From: Streptomyces sp. NA02950
GTDB lineage: Bacteria > Actinomycetota > Actinomycetes > Streptomycetales > Streptomycetaceae
Reading direction: 5' to 3'
Length of the DNA stretch: 64,000 bases
Assembly (NCBI RefSeq): GCF_013364155.1
Contig: NZ_CP054916.1
Coordinates: 1,116,001-1,180,000 of the forward strand
The notes under the pieces were generated by a model. It saw only the letters and a program-made list of their open reading frames with translations. It was not told the origin of the DNA and made no database searches. The stretch's first letter is position 1, and every line of letters begins with the position of its first letter. Shown here piece after piece: positions 9,089 to 17,846 of this stretch. The translations under genes were made by a program, and so were the position numbers.

Positions 9089-10921
9089 TCACGGAGGAGC
9101 ATGGGTGCCGATCCACTCCGCGAGGGCCAGCGGATCGGGGCCCGGGCCGGGGTGCGCCGTCCCCGTGTCGCGTAGCGCCCGGTGGACGGCGAGCACCAGC
9201 TCGGGACGGCTCAGCAACGCCTGCCGCGCGGTGCCGTCCGGCATGCTGAGCGCGAGCCCCGCCCATGCGGAGAGATCGTCCGGGGACTTCTCCAGCCGGG
9301 CCCGGTAGCCGTCGAGCGCGGCCCCGGGCCGGTCCGCGGCCCAGTCGAGATCGGCTGCGTCCGGCGCGGTGCCGTCGGGGAGCAGTGCGTCCCGGTCCCT
9401 GTGGAGGCGGGTGAACATCACCGGTTCCATGAGCCGGTGGCGGACCAGCGCGGGGCGCGGCGGGGTCGCGGTGGGGGCCGCGCGGACCGAGGTCACGGGC
9501 AGGGCCCGCGGCGGGGCCGTGCCCAGCCGCCGGGCGCGGGCCCAGTGGCGGATCTGTACGGAGTCGGGTTGGAGGTGGCGCAGCCGGTAGACAAGTTCGG
9601 CGTCGAGGAGCACATCCGCCGCCCATCGCCGCGGCAGCGGCGGTACGGGTTCGGCCAGCCATCCGGCCAGGCGCTCCCCGGCGAGCCGAAGGAACCTTTC
9701 ACCGAGTGGGGTGAGCCGGGCGTGCGCGAGGAGCGTACGCAGCCCCCGGGCGGTCTGCGCACGGCGCAGGGCGAACTCGAACGCGGCGGTGTCCCGGGCG
9801 GGTCCGGCCTCGGCGCGGTGCCATCGGTCCTGCCAGAATCCGGTGACACCCAGGAACGCGTACACCCCGTGCAGCAGCCCGCGCAGCGGTCTGGGGTCCA
9901 GCCTCCAGGGTGCGTAGTGGATCTCCTCCAGGCCCCCTTCGATCAGGGGCACCAGATCCATCAGGGCGCTGAGCTTGGTGTGCTGGGCCTCGTGGACCAG
10001 CGACGCGGCCAGGGTGAGCGGGTCCGCGGGGCGGCCGAGCAGTACACATCCATGGGCTTCCGGGGACGAGGCACTGAACAGATCGGGGTGGGCGGTGTAC
10101 GGCACGGGGACGAGGGATCCCAGACAGGCCGCGATCCCGCGCGGATCGACCTGCGCCTGTTCCGCGACCAGCCGCCAGGCGGCGTCGAAACACGTCCGCC
10201 AGTGCTTCCACTCGTCGTCGTCGAGCCTTTCCGGCGGGGTGGTGCGGAGGAAATCGCGATAGGGGTCGACATCGTCGAGGAAGGGCGCGCAGATGAGCCC
10301 CTGGTGTTCGCCGCGCAATCGCCGGAGGCCGTACCAGCCCGGCGCATTCCCGGTGAGGTCGAATGGCAGCGGGACCGTATGCCGTCCGGCGGTCACCGTG
10401 GTCTTCCCTTCCGGGGTGCGGACGACCTCGGCGGTTTCCGCCGTCCGGTCCGGAAGGCGGGCGAAACCGAGGGCGGGGAGCATCACCCCGCCCTCGCGCA
10501 CCGCTACCGTGATACGGAAGTCGATTCCCGCGAGAAGTGCGGCCGAAGCGGCCATGGCATACAGATAGCCGGTCTCGGCCCATAGTGGCGTTTTCACCGA
10601 TTCCCGGCCGCGCAGCCTGCGCAGACAGCGGTTGAGCCAGGCGCCCGCCTGCGGGTGCAGCAGAATGCGCTCCACGGCGGCCGGGGCCGTGCGCTCCGCC
10701 CGGATCAGCAGCCGCCACGGCTCCCGGACATCCGGGAGCGGGCCCGGTAACGCGGGGTGTCCGGAGGCGATGCCGACCAGGGCGCGCAGCAGGAGCATGG
10801 TCCGGCTGCGCTGCCCTGATCGCAGCTCGGCCACCGACGACGCACCGCCCGAACCCCGGCCCAACTCGGTGAAGCACTGCTCCGAAAGGCGATGGAAGGA
10901 ACATTCAGCCGTCATGGCCAC
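9089..10921 (-). CDS. Stand-alone HExxH peptide-modifying enzyme (alphaKG-HExxH-type peptide beta-hydroxylase family)
   Basis: A 610-residue protein with the motif HEAQH at residues 310-314, a third candidate ligand His335 in 'EEIHYAPWR', and the family signature 'LDPRPLRGLLHGVYAF' just after it. The same domain is best known as the C-terminal half of FxsB, where it is fused to a radical-SAM cyclophane synthase; family members are alpha-ketoglutarate-dependent beta-hydroxylases of RiPP precursors. Here the radical-SAM half is absent and residues 1-290 show no CxxxCxxC motif. The start is GTG 10921 or ATG 10915; GGAA precedes both. The 63-residue peptide gene ends 28 bp upstream on the same strand and is the obvious substrate. 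Hydroxylation is inferred from the family; no iron-binding data can be seen. Confidence 0.85.
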   Translation of the reverse strand: MAMTAECSFHRLSEQCFTELGRGSGGASSVAELRSGQRSRTMLLLRALVGIASGHPALPGPLPDVREPWRLLIRAERTAPAAVERILLHPQAGAWLNRCLRRLRGRESVKTPLWAETGYLYAMAASAALLAGIDFRITVAVREGGVMLPALGFARLPDRTAETAEVVRTPEGKTTVTAGRHTVPLPFDLTGNAPGWYGLRRLRGEHQGLICAPFLDDVDPYRDFLRTTPPERLDDDEWKHWRTCFDAAWRLVAEQAQVDPRGIAACLGSLVPVPYTAHPDLFSASSPEAHGCVLLGRPADPLTLAASLVHEAQHTKLSALMDLVPLIEGGLEEIHYAPWRLDPRPLRGLLHGVYAFLGVTGFWQDRWHRAEAGPARDTAAFEFALRRAQTARGLRTLLAHARLTPLGERFLRLAGERLAGWLAEPVPPLPRRWAADVLLDAELVYRLRHLQPDSVQIRHWARARRLGTAPPRALPVTSVRAAPTATPPRPALVRHRLMEPVMFTRLHRDRDALLPDGTAPDAADLDWAADRPGAALDGYRARLEKSPDDLSAWAGLALSMPDGTARQALLSRPELVLAVHRALRDTGTAHPGPGPDPLALAEWIGTHAPP

Positions 10922-10932
10922 CTTGTTCCGAG

Positions 10933-10971
10933 AAGCGAGGGATGCGGCACTATTCTGGAGTTCCCTCGCTT
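10933..10971 (-). promoter_or_regulatory. Hairpin between precursor peptide and HExxH enzyme genes
   Basis: A perfect 10-bp inverted repeat, AAGCGAGGGA (10933-10942) and TCCCTCGCTT (10962-10971), encloses a 19-nt loop. It overlaps the last codons and stop of the peptide gene and ends 12 nt before the GTG start of the HExxH gene. There is no U-tract. It could act as a partial terminator or as an mRNA-stabilising end that makes precursor transcript more abundant than enzyme transcript, a common need in RiPP operons. The stem is seen; the role is inferred. Confidence 0.6.
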
Positions 10972-11141
10972 ACGCAATTCTGTCCGGAAGAGGCGGCGTT
11001 CACCAGCGTCGGCGGAAATTGCACGGCGTCGAGCAGCCGCTGGGCCACCGAAGAAAGCCCGTCGTCCCGGTCGAGGTCTTCGAGGGTCGCTCCCGAAAGG
11101 TCCAGCAGCTCCGTCTCGACCCCGGTCGAGGCTCGCTCCAT
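10950..11141 (-). CDS. FxsA-like RiPP precursor peptide, variant without FxSxx C-terminus
   Basis: A 63-residue peptide. Residues 11-40 ('ELLDLSGATLEDLDRDD' followed by a 'RLLDAV' helix) look like the leader of FxSxx-COOH precursors. The C-terminus is 'FPPTLVNAASSGQNCVSE' plus Gly-Thr-Pro-Glu, so the usual Phe-x-Ser-x-x end is missing; the only Cys is residue 56. I chose ATG 11141 because GGAGGGG lies 7-12 nt upstream on the minus strand; a longer frame from 11231 reads through the ribosome site. It is followed by a hairpin and the HExxH enzyme, and the FxsT-like protein is nearby. Together these make it the likely substrate. The leader resemblance is by eye and the processed core is unknown. 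Confidence 0.72.
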   Translation of the reverse strand: MERASTGVETELLDLSGATLEDLDRDDGLSSVAQRLLDAVQFPPTLVNAASSGQNCVSEGTPE

Positions 11142-11226
11142 GACACCGTCCCCCTCCGGACGCTCTACACCGGCTCGCGTGAGGCACCCCTCATGGTGAC
11201 CTACCCATTTTGATTGCGAAAGGGTG

Positions 11227-11256
11227 AACACAGCCAGTCGGCGCCTGGCTTGTCAA
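11227..11256 (-). promoter_or_regulatory. Promoter with palindromic spacer ahead of the precursor peptide
   Basis: On the minus strand TTGACA (11251-11256) matches a -35 box, with TGTGTT or CTGTGT 17-18 nt further as a weak -10. The spacer contains the inverted repeat AGCCAG-N7-CTGGCT (11232-11250), which fills the space between the two boxes and could be an operator. The 5' leader to the peptide start would be about 80 nt. The region is locally AT-richer than its surroundings. Confidence 0.5.
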
Positions 11257-11312
11257 GATTTTCGGACACATCTACGCGAGGTGACATCGGGCCGCTATGC
11301 CGCTGTCAGATG

Positions 11313-12008
11313 TCAGCCGCCCACTCCGGAACGGACCGCCTCGACATCGAAGACCCCTCCGCAGACGCGGAAGGAGTGTGCGGCGACCTTCATGGCCCGG
11401 AAGGAGTCCGGCGGATAGGCCCGGATGCTCGCGGCGGACTTCCAGCACGGGGTGTCGGTCACGCCCTCGTTGAGGGTGTGCAGGACCGCGGAGGCACTGC
11501 CGCGCGGGGGCAGCGAGACGGTGGAGTGCGAGGGGCCCCGCCGCGTGGCGGGGTCGCCTATCAGGGCGCCGTCGGCGTCGAGCAGGGACACCCCCGGGAA
11601 TCCGGTGAGGGTGCAGGCCGTGGTCGAGGTGTTGGTGAAGGCCAGCGGCAGATACACATTGCCCGCGCCCACGTCCTTGCGGCCGACCGACAGCTTCAGC
11701 TGCTCCGTGGAGCAGACGCGGCGTACGGCCGGGGCGGCGGAAGCGGCGGCCGAGGCGGAATCCGCCGCGGACCGCGGACCGGACGGGGCGGAGTGGTCAC
11801 GCGGGGCGGCGGCATCCCTGGCCGCGCCCACCGCGTTCGAGGATCGGGCGGCGCCGGAGGAATCGGAACGCGTCCACGCCCCGTCCCCGGCGTCGGTGCC
11901 GCATCCGGTGGCCGTGGCCAGCGCGCCGATGAGCAGCGCGGATAGGACCAGCGGCCGGGAGCGGGCTGCTGCTGTGCGCCGTAACGCCGTGCCGTGCCGT
12001 TGCACCAT
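11313..12008 (-). CDS. Secreted lipoprotein, DUF4232 domain
   Basis: A 231-residue lipoprotein. A twin-basic N-terminus and hydrophobic stretch 'LVLSALLIGALATATGCG' give a lipobox ending at a Cys near residue 36. An Ala/Ser-rich linker follows, then a DUF4232 domain (about 95-230) with 'LPLAFTNTSTTACTLTGFPG' and conserved cysteines. DUF4232 proteins are common actinobacterial exported lipoproteins of unknown function. ATG 12008 is chosen because GGGGAGG sits about 8 nt upstream; longer in-frame starts have no ribosome site. It is on the same strand as, and 171 bp upstream of, the precursor peptide, but has its own start signals and seems unrelated to the conflict locus. Confidence 0.85.
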   Translation of the reverse strand: MVQRHGTALRRTAAARSRPLVLSALLIGALATATGCGTDAGDGAWTRSDSSGAARSSNAVGAARDAAAPRDHSAPSGPRSAADSASAAASAAPAVRRVCSTEQLKLSVGRKDVGAGNVYLPLAFTNTSTTACTLTGFPGVSLLDADGALIGDPATRRGPSHSTVSLPPRGSASAVLHTLNEGVTDTPCWKSAASIRAYPPDSFRAMKVAAHSFRVCGGVFDVEAVRSGVGG

Positions 12009-12504
12009 GAGCGACCTCCCCAGGTCAGCCATCGGCCGGGGCACCGGCCGCGAGGGCGGGTGCCCCGATGCTTCCTGTCCATCCCCCTTGGCTCCCCTTC
12101 CCCGCTTTGACGCCCTTATGTCACCTGGAGCAATCAACCGCATTCCGGCAGCAATTCCAGATATGGAGCACTTCACCGTAATCGGTCGAATCGGAAGGTG
12201 GTGATGCAGGTCACAAAGAAATCCACCAACTGATCGATTTCCAGGCCGAGATCATCGATCGGCAGTGGATTCCTTTGTGGCGTAACGTTTCTGACGGTCA
12301 TTCGGCAAGAATCCCTCTCGCTCTCCGGAGGAGAGCCGGAGCACAGAGTGACACCAGGCGGTGAGCCCGGAAGCCAGGGCCTTGATCAAGACCCCGATAC
12401 CTTGTCGTGACCAAAACGATGTGTTTACTGTGCGGCTCTCGTCGCATTCCATGCGCGGGCCTCCTTCGCCGGAGCGCCGAGTCCTGCCGTCGGCTGAGGG
12501 GTGA
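12009..12504. other. Divergent intergenic region upstream of the Rpf gene
   Basis: No convincing gene. It holds the minus-strand start region of the lipoprotein and the promoter region of the riboswitch-controlled Rpf gene. The stretch 12120-12440 is AT-richer than the surroundings, as expected for promoters. I cannot assign a specific sigma-factor site. Open frames here on the minus strand are antisense to the riboswitch and not supported. Confidence 0.5.
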
Positions 12505-12667
12505 CAACGACGACCTGTCACGGCAGGAGCGGGGGAACCAGGTAGGCGCCGTACCGTGCGATCCGCGCGGTACGGCTTGGGGTGAAGACGCACCACGGAG
12601 CCAAGGCGCCGTGTGCCGTGCGGCCGGGCAACTCCAGCCCGAACCCGACAGCTCACCTCGCAGGCGT
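12505..12667 (+). promoter_or_regulatory. c-di-AMP riboswitch (ydaO/yuaA type)
   Basis: The leader of the Rpf gene contains the ydaO hallmarks in order: 'GGAGCGGGGGAACCAGGTAG' (12526-12545), 'TTGGGGTGAAG' (12577-12587), a variable arm, 'GCAACTCCAGCCCGAACCC', and the near-invariant 3' block ending 'CCGACAGCTCACCTCGCAGG'. It ends just before the AGGAGAGG ribosome site of the next gene. In Streptomyces this class binds cyclic di-AMP and shuts down rpf-type cell-wall hydrolase expression. The 5' boundary is approximate. Confidence 0.92.
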
Positions 12668-12669
12668 AG

Positions 12670-13848
<1,179 letters not shown>

Positions 13849-13872
13849 GCGCCACCCGAGCGGCCTGAGATC

Positions 13873-13915
13873 GCACCGGGCTGCCCGGACGAACACCGTC
13901 CGGGCAGCCCGGTGC
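13873..13915 (+). terminator. Strong hairpin terminator after the Rpf gene
   Basis: Perfect 18-bp stem, GCACCGGGCTGCCCGGAC (13873-13890) with its complement (13898-13915), loop of 7 nt. It begins 24 bp after the Rpf stop codon and also lies 51 bp beyond the convergent DUF1876 gene, so it may serve both directions. No U-tract, as is usual in Streptomyces. Confidence 0.85.
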
Positions 13916-13966
13916 GTCCGCCGCGGCACCCTCATGCCACGGCAGACGCCGCTCTTCGCGACCTCG

Positions 13967-14236
13967 CTACATCGTCAGATGTGCCTTGGAGTGAGTGACT
14001 TCCTCGATGTCGCCGCCCGCCTTGCCGATCAGCCGGTGGGCGAGATTGCTCAGTGCCCTCGCCGCCGCGATCTCCTCGCCGACCCTCGGCTGTGCCGGGT
14101 CGTCGGGGTTGCGGTTGGCACGGCCCTGGGCCAGCATTTCGGTGCCGTCGTGCATCCTCAGCCGGACCACCGCTTCGGTGAGCGGGCCGACCTCACGGAA
14201 TTCCATCTGTATGTCGCATCCCACGATCGTCTCCAT
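13967..14236 (-). CDS. DUF1876 family small protein
   Basis: An 89-residue protein: 'METIVGCDIQMEFREVGPLT' start, a central 'LRMHDGTEMLAQGRANRNP' strand pair, and a C-terminal 'AARALSNLAHRLI' helix, which is the DUF1876 pattern. DUF1876 proteins such as M. tuberculosis Rv1738 are induced in dormancy and may bind ribosomes; the function is not settled. ATG 14236 is preceded by an excellent GGAGGTG. It lies 18 bp downstream of the phosphoribosyltransferase gene and is very likely co-transcribed with it. Confidence 0.88.
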   Translation of the reverse strand: METIVGCDIQMEFREVGPLTEAVVRLRMHDGTEMLAQGRANRNPDDPAQPRVGEEIAAARALSNLAHRLIGKAGGDIEEVTHSKAHLTM

Positions 14237-14253
14237 CGCGATCACCTCCTGCC

Positions 14254-14916
14254 TCACCTTCCAGGATGCGCCTCCCCCGCCTCTCCAGTCGACCGGGACA
14301 GCAACTCCACCACCTCGGCGTCCCCGGTCTGGGAGAAGTCCCGGTACCACTCGCCGACCGCGGAGAACTCCGGCGGCGAGGACAGGCACACCACCTCGTC
14401 CGCGTCCTCGCGCAGCGAGGTGACCGCGTCCGGCGGCGCCACCGGCACTGCCAGGACGACCCGGGCCGCCCCCTGGGCCCGCGCGACCCGGCAGGCGGCG
14501 CGTGCGGTGGCGCCGGTCGCGATCCCGTCGTCCACGACGATCACCGTCCGGTCCTCGATCGCCATCCTCGGCCGTCCCCGGCGGAACCGCCGCGCCTGGC
14601 GGACCAGTTCCGCCTGCTCGGTCCGCTCCACCTCCTGGAGGTCCCCCTCGTCGGCCCGGCTCATCCGGACGATCGCCTGGTGCACCACCCGCACACCGCC
14701 CTCGCCGATGGCGCCGAAGCCCAGCTCCCGGTGGTAGGGGACACCGAGCTTACGGACGATGATCACGTCCAGCGGTGCCCGGAGGTCCCGGGCGACCTCG
14801 AAGGCCACCGGCACCCCGCCCCGGGGCAGCCCCAGCACCACGGGCCGCTCGTCGCGCAGCGGCCGCAGCGCCTCGGCGAGGCGCCGCCCGGCGTCCACGC
14901 GGTCGTTGAAGATCAT
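14254..14916 (-). CDS. Phosphoribosyltransferase family protein
   Basis: A 220-residue type I PRTase fold protein. The PRPP-binding loop is 'VIVVDDGIATGATARA' at about 125-140, preceded by 'VVLGLPRGGVPVAFEVA' at about 26-42, the PPi-loop region. No hood residues identify a base, so the substrate is unknown; related genes (M. tuberculosis Rv0571c) belong to the dormancy regulon. It heads a two-gene unit with the DUF1876 protein, which strengthens that link. The first Met follows a weak ribosome site. Confidence 0.88.
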   Translation of the reverse strand: MIFNDRVDAGRRLAEALRPLRDERPVVLGLPRGGVPVAFEVARDLRAPLDVIIVRKLGVPYHRELGFGAIGEGGVRVVHQAIVRMSRADEGDLQEVERTEQAELVRQARRFRRGRPRMAIEDRTVIVVDDGIATGATARAACRVARAQGAARVVLAVPVAPPDAVTSLREDADEVVCLSSPPEFSAVGEWYRDFSQTGDAEVVELLSRSTGEAGEAHPGR

Positions 14917-15061
14917 CGCTCACCCCCGGCACACAGGCTCTCCTTCGAATCAAGCCGACAATCCTCCGGGTCGCAAACGGGCCGGTCCCGCGGGGCGGCC
15001 CGGCGGGGACGACCGCGCGTGAATCCGGGCGCCTCCGCCGACGCGGAGGCACCCTGGAGGT

Positions 15062-15301
15062 ATGACGAACACGACGAATCCGGTCGAGTCCGGGTACCCC
15101 GTCTTCGTCGAGCCCTTCGACGAGGACAGCCGCTACCGGCTGGTGCGGCTGCGGGGCCTCGGCTGTGAACCCCTCGAGCGGGAGGAGTTCGAACCGCGGA
15201 TCCGCCGGGCCTTCCCGGACATCGACTTCGACGATCCGGAGCAGGTCCACTGGGCCGACCGGCCGGGGCAGTGGCCCGCCTGGCACCCGGGCGAGGCATG
15301 A
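15062..15301 (+). CDS. Small acidic hypothetical protein
   Basis: A 79-residue acidic soluble protein rich in Asp/Glu and aromatic residues ('GYPVFVEPFDEDSRYRLVRL' at 11-30). I do not recognise a domain. 'CTGGAGG' is well placed before the ATG. Its stop overlaps the start of the DUF72 gene by ATGA at 15298-15301, so the two are translationally coupled and probably act together. Confidence 0.75.
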   Translation: MTNTTNPVESGYPVFVEPFDEDSRYRLVRLRGLGCEPLEREEFEPRIRRAFPDIDFDDPEQVHWADRPGQWPAWHPGEA

Positions 15302-16068
15302 CCGTCCTGGTCGGCACGTCGGGCTGGCAGTACAAGGACTGGCGGGGCGATCTCTATCCGGCCGACTGCCCGCAGCGGCTGTGGCTGGAGGAGTACGCGC
15401 GTGCCTTCGCCACGGTCGAGAGCAACAACGCCTTCTACCGGCTGCCCGAGCACGACCAGTTCGCCACCTGGCGGGAGCGCACTCCCGGCGGCTTTGTGAT
15501 GGCGCTCAAGGCCAGCCGCTATCTCACCCACATCAAGCGGCTGCGCGACCCCCAGGAGCCGGTGGAACGGCTGATGGCGCACGCTCGGGGCCTCGGTGAC
15601 CGGCTCGGCCCCGTCCTGCTCCAGCTCCCGCCCACCCTGCGCGCCGACGCCGCGCTGCTGGACACCTGTCTGGGCTGCTTCCCCGCCGGGACCCGGGTGG
15701 CCGTCGAACCGCGCCACACCTCCTGGTGGACCGATGAGGTGCGCGCGGTGCTGGAGCGGCACGGCGCCGCGCTGTGCTGGGCGGACTCCGGATCGCGCCC
15801 GGCCGCCCCGCTGTGGCGCACCGCCGGGTGGGGCTATCTGCGCTTCCACGGGGGCCGCGCCCGGCCGGCCCCGCGCTACGGCGCCCAGGCGCTGGCCACC
15901 TGGGCGCACCGGGTGGACGAGACCTGGCCGGGCGGTGCCGAGGTGTACGCGTACTTCAACAACGACACGGGCGGGGCGGCGGTGCACGACGCCGCCGCCT
16001 TCGCCCGGGCGCTGTCCCGGCTGGGCCAGGAGGTCAGCCGTACGCCCTCCCGGCTGCCGGTGGGATAG
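15298..16068 (+). CDS. DUF72 family protein (YecE-like)
   Basis: A 256-residue DUF72 protein with the family start 'VLVGTSGWQYKDWRGDLYP', 'ATVESNNAFYRLP' near 43-55, and C-terminal 'AYFNNDTGGAAVHDA'. DUF72 proteins have a TIM-barrel fold and no agreed activity. The ATG overlaps the stop of the small acidic gene; a slightly longer frame upstream would lie within that gene. It converges on the sugar permease gene with only 6 bp between stops. Confidence 0.9.
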   Translation: MTVLVGTSGWQYKDWRGDLYPADCPQRLWLEEYARAFATVESNNAFYRLPEHDQFATWRERTPGGFVMALKASRYLTHIKRLRDPQEPVERLMAHARGLGDRLGPVLLQLPPTLRADAALLDTCLGCFPAGTRVAVEPRHTSWWTDEVRAVLERHGAALCWADSGSRPAAPLWRTAGWGYLRFHGGRARPAPRYGAQALATWAHRVDETWPGGAEVYAYFNNDTGGAAVHDAAAFARALSRLGQEVSRTPSRLPVG

Positions 16069-16074
16069 CCGGGC

Positions 16075-16899
16075 TCACTCCTTGACCGCTCCGCCGAGCA
16101 TCCCTTCGACGAAGCGGCGCTGGAGCGCCACGTAGACGACGACCACCGGCAGGGCGATGAGCACCGAGGCCGCCGCGAGCAGGGCCGCGTCGGAGCTGTG
16201 CCGGCCCTGGAAGAAGGCCAGGCCCAGCGGGACGGTGCGATGGGCCTCGTCGCTGACCATCACCAGTGCCATCAGGAACTCGTTCCAGGTCCACATGAAG
16301 GTGATGACCACCAGGGTGGAGATCGCCGGGCGGCCCATGGGGACCAGCACCCGCCACAGCGTGGTCCAGGTGTCCGCGCCGTCGATCCGGGCCGCCTCGA
16401 TCACGGCCCGGGCGCTGCTCCGGAAGTAGGTGCGCATCCAGAACACACCGAAAGCCAGGGACTGCGCGGTCTGCGGCAGGATCAGCGCCCAGTAGGTGTC
16501 GGTGAGCCCGGCCCAGCGCAGATCGAAGTAGAGCGGGACGACCAGGGCCTCCTGGGGGAGCGTGAGCCCGATGACGAACAGGTAGAACAGGACGGTGGAG
16601 CCGGGGAAGCGCATCACGCCGAAGGCGTACGCCGCCGGCACGGCCAGCACGGTGGTGGCCGCGACGACGACCGCGGTGACCAGCACCGAGTTGCCGAGGT
16701 AGGTGCCGAAGTGGCCGCGGCTCCAGGCGTCGGTGAAGTTGCTCCAGTGCGGTCCGCCCTCGGGCAGCGAGAACCCGGTGTCCAGGGAGTCCTGGGAACC
16801 GAAGGCCGTGGAGAGGATGCCGATCACCGGGGTGAGCGCGATGACGGCGAACAGGGCCAGGATGCCGTAGGTGACCGTGCGTTCCAGACGTGTGGTCAT
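16075..16899 (-). CDS. Carbohydrate ABC transporter permease (MalG-like)
   Basis: A 274-residue inner-membrane permease with six predicted helices. The first is 'YGILALFAVIALTPVIGIL'. The EAA loop that contacts the ATPase is 'EAARIDGADTWTTLWRVLVP' near 180-199. It is the last gene of the operon kinase - binding protein - permease - permease. Its ATG overlaps the upstream permease by ATGA (16896-16899). No ATPase gene is present; in Streptomyces the shared ATPase MsiK usually serves such transporters. Confidence 0.92.
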   Translation of the reverse strand: MTTRLERTVTYGILALFAVIALTPVIGILSTAFGSQDSLDTGFSLPEGGPHWSNFTDAWSRGHFGTYLGNSVLVTAVVVAATTVLAVPAAYAFGVMRFPGSTVLFYLFVIGLTLPQEALVVPLYFDLRWAGLTDTYWALILPQTAQSLAFGVFWMRTYFRSSARAVIEAARIDGADTWTTLWRVLVPMGRPAISTLVVITFMWTWNEFLMALVMVSDEAHRTVPLGLAFFQGRHSSDAALLAAASVLIALPVVVVYVALQRRFVEGMLGGAVKE

Positions 16900-17846
16900 G
16901 ACCGCCGCCCTTCGACGAGCCGGGAGACCGTGACGGTCAGGACGAAGATCAGCACCGTGAGGGCCACCCCGACGGCGGCGGCCGAGCCGACCTGGTTGGT
17001 CTCGAAGGCCCGGTGGTAGACCTCGTAGGCGGGTACGGAGGTGGCGTTCCCGGGGCCGCCGCTGGTGGTGATGTAGATGAGGTCGAAGTTGCGCAGCCCC
17101 GCGATGATGGTCAGCGTCAGCGCCACCGCGATCTGCGGCCGGAGGCCGGGCAGGGTGACGGTGCGGAACTCCCGTACCGGCCCGGCGCCGTCGATCCGCG
17201 CCGCCTCGTACAGCTCGCGCGGGATCCGCTGGGCCCCGGCGAGGAAGAGGATCATGCACAGTCCGGTGCCGACCCAGGTGCCGACCACACCGACGGCGGG
17301 CAGCGCCCAGGTGTAGTCGCCGAGCCACGGGCGTGCCAGTGAGCCGAGGCCGACCGCCCGGAGGGTGTCGTTGAGCAGCCCGTCCGGGGCGAGGATGGAG
17401 CGCCAGGCCACCCCGACCACGATCAGCGCCAGCACCTGGGGCAGGAACAGCACGGTGCGGAAGAAGGTCATACCGCGGACCCGGACCCGGGACATCACCG
17501 CGGCCAGCAGCAGTCCGATCGCCACCGGCAGCGCCGAGTAGAAGACGAGCAGCAGCAGGGCGTGGGCGAACGGGGCACGCAGCGAAGGATCACTGAACAG
17601 ATCGCGGTAGTTGTCGAACCCGGCCGGGGTGGCCACGGTGAGCCCGTCCCAGTGCACGAACGACAGCCACACCGACTGGCCGAAGGGGTAGAGCAGGAAG
17701 ACGGCGTACACCGCGAGGGCGGGCAGGATGTAGAGATAGCCGACGGCACGGGGCTCACCGGGTGCCTGCCGCCGGTAGCCGCTCCTCAGCGCGGTGAGGC
17801 GGCCCTCCGTGCGGTCCGCCGTCGGGCCCTTCGTCCGGCCGTTCAT
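16896..17846 (-). CDS. Carbohydrate ABC transporter permease (MalF-like)
   Basis: A 316-residue permease. A basic cytoplasmic N-terminus (1-33) precedes the first helix 'YLYILPALAVYAVFLLYPFG'. The EAA loop is 'EAARIDGAGPVREFRTVTLP'. It pairs with the MalG-like permease to form the channel for the lipoprotein-bound sugar. Both flanking junctions are ATGA overlaps (17843-17846 with the binding protein, 16896-16899 with the next permease), so the three transporter genes are tightly coupled. Confidence 0.93.
   Translation of the reverse strand: MNGRTKGPTADRTEGRLTALRSGYRRQAPGEPRAVGYLYILPALAVYAVFLLYPFGQSVWLSFVHWDGLTVATPAGFDNYRDLFSDPSLRAPFAHALLLLVFYSALPVAIGLLLAAVMSRVRVRGMTFFRTVLFLPQVLALIVVGVAWRSILAPDGLLNDTLRAVGLGSLARPWLGDYTWALPAVGVVGTWVGTGLCMILFLAGAQRIPRELYEAARIDGAGPVREFRTVTLPGLRPQIAVALTLTIIAGLRNFDLIYITTSGGPGNATSVPAYEVYHRAFETNQVGSAAAVGVALTVLIFVLTVTVSRLVEGRRS

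Noticed and set aside
10950..11231. A longer, 93-residue version of the precursor peptide starting at 11231
   Set aside because: It would begin at the promoter -10 region and read through the GGAGGGG ribosome site; the 63-residue form has correct signals.
12252..12656. A minus-strand frame across the riboswitch
   Set aside because: The sequence is explained by the conserved ydaO structure; the frame has no recognisable product.
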